Source: Ailanthus altissimus (Eukaryota > Streptophyta > Magnoliopsida > Sapindales > Simaroubaceae). From it: a stretch of 64,000 bases of DNA. The first letter of the stretch is position 1. Every line of letters starts with the position of its first letter. The stretch spans positions 38,313,001 to 38,377,000 of the forward strand of contig OX327683.1 of assembly GCA_946807835.1 (NCBI GenBank), written 5' to 3'. The notes beneath the pieces are model-generated. The model had not been told where the DNA came from. It did not search any database and was given only the letters and a program-made list of their open reading frames with translations. The position numbers were made by a program, and so were the translations under genes. Shown one piece after another: positions 59,115 to 64,000 of the stretch.

Positions 59115-60845
59115 TACTCTTATAGTGGATCAAAGTTGATGGTGGAAGTATCCTTGTATGCGAGCTTGCTAGGTTTCCTTTCTTTTAGCTTTCACGTTCT
59201 TGTAATTACTTCTAGGACAGTAGCCTTTGCTTCATTCTCCTTGCGCTTCTCCAGAAAAAATTTAATCTTAGATTGGGAAAGTGGTTCTTCCTTACCATTC
59301 TTTTTGATCCTTTCATCCAACTACTGCCCTTTCTTCTTTTTTTTCTTTTTTTTTCTATGCCTTAATGCCTTCTTTTTATGTGAGGATTCAACATCTTCAT
59401 GTCTTTGAGCTCTTTAGCGTTTAGGTGTAACATATTAATGCTGTAGCAGTCTTCACTTTCGGATGGCAACTTGCATTCTTATGGTTAACTCCCATTTTTG
59501 AACATTAATGATGTACGTCTCGTGGTTAGAAAGGATCTTCAAAAGATAATGAGGATCTCTTTGTCTTCTTTCACATATAAGATGATCAAATTAGTTGGAA
59601 AGATGAACTTGTTCACCTTTATTAGTATGTCCTCTATGATTCCCTTCGAATAAGCAAGAGAATGATTAGCAAGTTAAAGTGTCATATTGATTGGCATCAT
59701 TTCGCTCAAATTTAACTTGTTGTAGATATAGAGGGTCATAAAATTAATGCTCACTTCTAGATCGCATAGAGCTTTACCAAGGTCATGATTGCCACTAGAG
59801 TACAGTATAGTAAATTTTTTAGGATCTTTGAGTTTAGGAGGTAGCTTTTTCTGAAAGATAGTGTTACACTCCTCTGTCAATGTTACAGTTTCATAATCCT
59901 CTAGTCTCGTCTTATTTGAAAGGATGAGATGAAATCAGCTATGAAGATGAACTTGTCCACCTTTACTAGTATGTCCTCTATGATTCCCTTCAGATAGACA
60001 AGAGAGTGATTAGCAAGTTGAAGTGTGATATTGATCGGCTTTGCTTCGATCAAACCTTACTTCTTATAAATGAAGAGAGGCATAAGATTAATGCTCACTT
60101 CTAGATCACATAGAGCTTTACCAAGGTCATGATTGCTAATAGAGCATGGTATAGTAAATCTTCTGGGATCTGTAAGCTTATGAGGTAGCTTTTTTTGAAG
60201 GATGACACTATACTCTATCAATGCTACAGTCTCATAATCCTCTAGTCTCATCTTCTTTGAAAGGATTCTTTTCATAAACTTGATGTAGCTAGGCATATAT
60301 TCCAACATATTTATAAAAGGAAGATTAATATGTAATTTGTTAAAAACTTCAAGAAATTTAAAGAATTGCTTATCTAATTTCTTCTTTTGTAGCTTTTGAA
60401 AGAATGGTGGAGGTGAAATGCATGATTGCATGGGTTGTTTCTAAGTATTACGATTAGTATTTGCTGTTGATTTTCCACTTTTCTTCACATCAAGATTTTT
60501 CTACACTTGTATACCAGTTTTTGCAGAATTTTTGTGCATTTGTATTCTACCCATCTTTCATTTTTACACTTTCTAGACTGTTATGCTGCATATTTTTAGT
60601 TTTTGCACTTTATTGACGCCTCTGTACCTTTGGAAAAAGGAACCGGTGGTCTATATGGCTGTACTTATTCTTATTATGCCACCTTATCCTTCTCATTCAC
60701 ACTTGATAGTGGTAGTTTAGATAGGTTATTTTGTAGGATTTTACCACTTCTCAAGTTAATGGGTTAACATTGCTTTATATTTTCTCTTGGATTTGCTTTG
60801 GTATCACTTGGTAAAGTGCTTTGAGGTCACTTATTAATGGCTGTA
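59115..60845 (-). pseudogene. Gag-protease remnant of the older Athila-like element (part 1)
   Basis: On the - strand it follows the C-terminal half of the intact gag-protease: the lysine-rich end, protease KALCDLEVSINFM and upstream KKLDKQFFKFLEVFNKLHINLPF. The protease motif reads DLEVS instead of DLGAS, and stops and frameshifts break the frame into pieces (for example 59674-59880 and 60057-60431). The protease segment is present twice in tandem (see the 344-bp repeat). Confidence 0.85.
59601..60290 (-). repeat. 344-bp tandem duplication of the protease segment
   Basis: AGATGAACTTGT-CACCTTTA-TAGTATGTCC begins at 59601 and again at 59945, and both copies run through the protease active-site region to CCTCTAGTCTC. 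The copies differ at many positions, so the duplication is old. Confidence 0.85.
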
Positions 60846-62295
60846 TGATGCGATATTTCTATATCATAAAATTAAGTACAAGTATACACTATCATATGCA
60901 AGTAATAAAGAGACTAAATAAGTCGGATGTCGAACCCATAGGGATAATTTCTTCTTTTTAACAAATTACTAAAATGATATCTTCCTAATAATTATTCAAA
61001 TAAATAAAAATCTAAGAATAAATGTAGAAAATATAAAGGCAAAAACACAATGCAAAGAGATTTAAGTGATAGTAATATAGAGAAAACCTAGGATTAATAC
61101 TATCCCTCAATATGCTTTCTAATGATTAATCTATAATGTTTAACTCCCTTAGTCTTTGTTGTTGATCAAGACACTAATGTATTCACAAACCTTTTCCAAG
61201 GTCATGCAAGTATACATTAATTTACCAAATACCTATATTCCTATGGTACTTGTAATAAATTAAGATTCATTAAGATTAGGTCTTATTGATCATACATGCC
61301 AATTAGGTATATTCCTATTCTAAATAGAAACTTGCATATGCAACATTGAATGTTACTCTACAATCATGCATCAAATCACCTAGGTCTAAATATTCTGATT
61401 CCTCTTCCAAGTTTATCAATAATATTACCAACTCATTCACCATATATTAGCCAGATATATTGAAGCATTAAGATCAAGTAATTTAAATATCAAAGAACTA
61501 AGTTTATTAAATATTTAAAAGATATGGCAATTAAGCACACATATTGAGTTCAAGTATTAACCCTAGAAAATAAGTTTAGTTTATGGTTACAAGAGAACAG
61601 CAGTAAAAATAATAATAAATCATGATACAATCAATAATAAACCGATATAGACGTCAAATTTGCTCTTAATTGCGCTGTCTAGGAACTCTTGATGGAGAAG
61701 AACGCCTTGAATCTCTCTCTAAAGTTGCTTCAATTAAACTCCTATTGCTCTCCAAGGTTCGTGCTCTGTATTCTTAGTGTTCTTGAATTGCTCTAGGTTG
61801 CTCTTAGATTCTTCTTAAAGGCTGGGAACGAGTGATTTTTTATAGGGATTGATATGAGTTTGAAAATCTCAATTCTCGTCGGACTAGGAATCGTTATACC
61901 GCTGGGGCGCTATGCAATTATCGCTGGGGCGACGCGTGAAAAAGGCTTCACCACTGGAGCAGTGGATTGATGACGTTGGGGCGCTGTCTTGTCGCTGACG
62001 CGGTAAAGGTCTGGCGCTGAGACGCCAGATGCGACTTAAACAGGTCGTTTTTTCTTATTTCGATCACTATTCCAGCGCTGGGGCTATAATCCTCGTGGTG
62101 CTGGGGCGATGGACACATACTTTGAAAACTTTGCATTTTAGTCCCTGTTTTCGCTCCTTTTGCATTCTTTCTTTAAATTTTGTTCAAGTCCCTATAAATA
62201 ACAATAAAGCACATAAATAGCCATATATTCTCATAAAACAATAAAATATCAATAATAAAAACATGAGAAAATATATGACAATTTTGCCTTTATCA
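60846..62295 (-). mobile_element. Solo LTR of the intact element's family, inside the gag remnant
   Basis: TGATGCGATATTTC...CTTTATCA, 1450 bp, flanked by CTGTA at 60841-60845 and 62296-62300. The flanking gag reads ...GGCTGTA / GCAAGTTATCTC, equal to the uninterrupted TGCTGTAGCAAGTTGTCC of the intact copy. GC hairpins are partly preserved at 61900-62035, with symmetric CG-to-CA changes (CCACTGGAGCAGTGG). Confidence 0.9.
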
Positions 62296-62300
62296 CTGTA

Positions 62301-63278
62301 GCAAGTTATCTCATTTAAACCTCCAAGTTCTTCTATGATGCTGAATGATTTTATAGGATAATGTCATTGGAATTCATATATTGTATAAATATGTCTTCCA
62401 ATGTCGGCTCTTTCTCTTGCGGTGGCTGAAATCTTGGGGGATTTAATGGTCTAGATGACTCCTCTTAGTTGTTATGTCAAGAAAAGTTAGAATGATCTCC
62501 CAACTTCAGATTATAGAAGTTGGATTGTAGGTTAGGTTGCTATCTATTAATATTGCCCACATAATGTACTAATTCTATGCACTGCTATTCATATGGTTAT
62601 CACAAAAAAGTCGCATTTTACTTGTTGGGTTTTGACGGCGTTCATTGTATCAAACTTCTTGGATAATGAATTGATTTATGCTGCCAATGCATTGAATGCG
62701 TTAATTTCATATACACCGGTGACTCTCTTGAGTGTAACTTTCTCAGTTGGTCATTTGTAACTATTCTATACCATTTCTTTCAATAATTCATAAGCCTCAT
62801 CCGTAGACTTATTCATTATAGCTTCTCTAGCAGCGACATCTACAATGGTTCTTAAATGGCCTACTAGTCTATTGTAGAACATTTGGACTAATAGCCATTT
62901 AGGGACTCTATTGTGAGGACACTTTTTCAATATGTCCTTTAAGCACTCCCATGCATCATACAACAACTTGCCATCAATCTAATTGAATAAGGTGATGTCA
63001 TTCCTTATCTTTGTTGTCTTTGCTGCTGGGAAGAACTTGGCGAAGAACTTATGCGCTAAATTTTCTCATGTCGATATAAATCCTGATGGCAATGACACCA
63101 ACTGGCTCTTTACTTTGTCTTTTAAAGAGAAAGGGAATAGTTTAAGTATGATGGCATCATCTGAGACTCCGTTGTACTTGAAAGTATCACAAATTTCTAA
63201 AAAATTTATGATGTGTATGTTAGGATCATCATTAGGAACTCCACTAAACTGTATAGATTTTTTTAGCATTTGAATTAT
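62301..63278 (-). pseudogene. Gag remnant of the older Athila-like element (part 2)
   Basis: The - strand continues the N-terminal half of gag: LEICDTFKYNGVSDDAI (about 63180-63130), WECLKDILKKCPHNRVPKWL (about 62950-62890) and the region up to the zinc knuckle. Stops and small indels break it; 62766-62966 and 63066-63278 are the longest open parts. It is cut at its start by the next LTR. Confidence 0.85.
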
Positions 63279-64000
63279 TGATGCAATATTTTTGTATCTT
63301 ATAATTAAGTGCAAGTATATACTATCGTAACAAGTAATAAAGAGATTTAATAAGTTGGATGTTGAACCCACAGGGATAATTTCTTCTTTTTAACCAAATA
63401 CTAAAATTACATCTTTCTAATAATTATTCAGAAAAATAAAAATTTAAGAATGAATGTAGAAAATATAAAAGCAATAACACAATGCAAAGAGAAATATGTG
63501 ATAGCAATATTGAGAAAATCTAGGATTAATACTATCCTTCAATATGCTTTCTAATGATTAATCTATAATATTTAACTCTCTTAGTCTTTGTTATTGATCA
63601 AGACACTAATGTATTCACAAGCCTCTTCCAAGGTCATGCAAGTATACTTTAATTTACCAAATACCTATATTCCTATGGTACTTGTAATAAATTAAGGTTC
63701 ATTAAGCTTAGGTCTTAATGATCATACATGTCAATTAGGTATATTTCTATCCTAAATTGAAACTTGCATATGCAACATTAAATGTTATTCTACAATCATG
63801 CATCAAATTAACTAGGTCTAAATATTATGATTCATCTTTCAAGTTTATCAACAATATTACCAACTCATTCACTATATATTGGCCAGATATATTGAAGTAT
63901 TAAGATCAAGTAATTTAAATATCAAAGAACTAAGTTTATTAAATATTTAAAAGATATGGCAATTAAGCACACATATTGAGTTCAAGTATTAACCCTAGAA
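63279..64000 (-). mobile_element. Partial LTR at the window edge, Athila-like
   Basis: Starts TGATGCAATATTTT inside gag (after AGCATTTGAATTAT) and follows LTR 1 for 722 bp to the end of the window. Candidate target site ATTAT at 63274-63278; the partner lies outside, so solo LTR or full element cannot be told. Confidence 0.85.

Noticed and set aside
34462..64000. CRISPR-like array from regularly repeated sequences
   Set aside because: The repeats are kilobase-scale LTRs or hairpin motifs in a plant genome, with no short repeat-spacer pattern.

Overview
The window is nuclear DNA of a flowering plant, most likely a eudicot. It is AT-rich, its genes have GT-AG introns, and it holds plant-specific families (U-box/ARM E3 ligase, two-domain HIPP metallochaperone, fused allantoin synthase, LEA_1) among layered LTR retrotransposons and a Mutator-like element. 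I saw nothing prokaryotic or organellar and no phage or defence system.

Layout. 1-5.9 kb: AT-rich flank, one probable solo LTR (1013-2708) and a segment (about 4597-5560) that recurs at 32.5 kb. 5.88-7.11 kb: an intronless PUB22/23/24-like U-box gene. 7435-17349: a decayed Mutator-like element with long inverted ends, a broken DUF1985-type gene (+) and a broken MURA transposase (-), itself invaded by an hAT-like element and a solo LTR. 17.67-18.77 kb: an unclassified retroposon with a 15-bp target duplication. 19.9-31.2 kb: the gene island, with a peroxisomal CHY1-type 3-hydroxyisobutyryl-CoA hydrolase (-, 14 exons), a tRNA-Arg-like remnant, a transthyretin-like/allantoin synthase gene (+, 6 exons), a small LEA_1 gene (+) and a HIPP gene (+, 4 exons). 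32.5-64 kb: almost entirely nested retrotransposons.

The most striking structure is at 34457-47808. It is an Athila-like (tRNA-Asp primed) retroelement in the arrangement LTR-internal-LTR-internal-LTR with an exact 5947-bp period, three 1448-bp LTRs and a single outer pair of 5-bp target duplications (ATATT). Each internal region carries an uninterrupted 827-codon gag-protease ORF but no reverse transcriptase, RNase H or integrase, so the element is non-autonomous. It sits inside an older solo LTR of another family ('family B'), which sits inside the second copy of the segment seen at 4.6-5.6 kb, so the pre-insertion site can be read from the other copy. Older, broken relatives of the element fill 50-64 kb, with further solo LTRs nested in them.

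The cellular genes are not an operon. CHY1 (PTS1-like AKL terminus) and the allantoin synthase gene (internal PTS2-like motif) are divergent neighbours whose products are both expected in peroxisomes. The allantoin synthase ORF ends YCGS rather than the family's usual YRGS. I found no wholly new system; the retroelement architecture, its GC hairpin array and the nested insertion history are the items most worth a second look.
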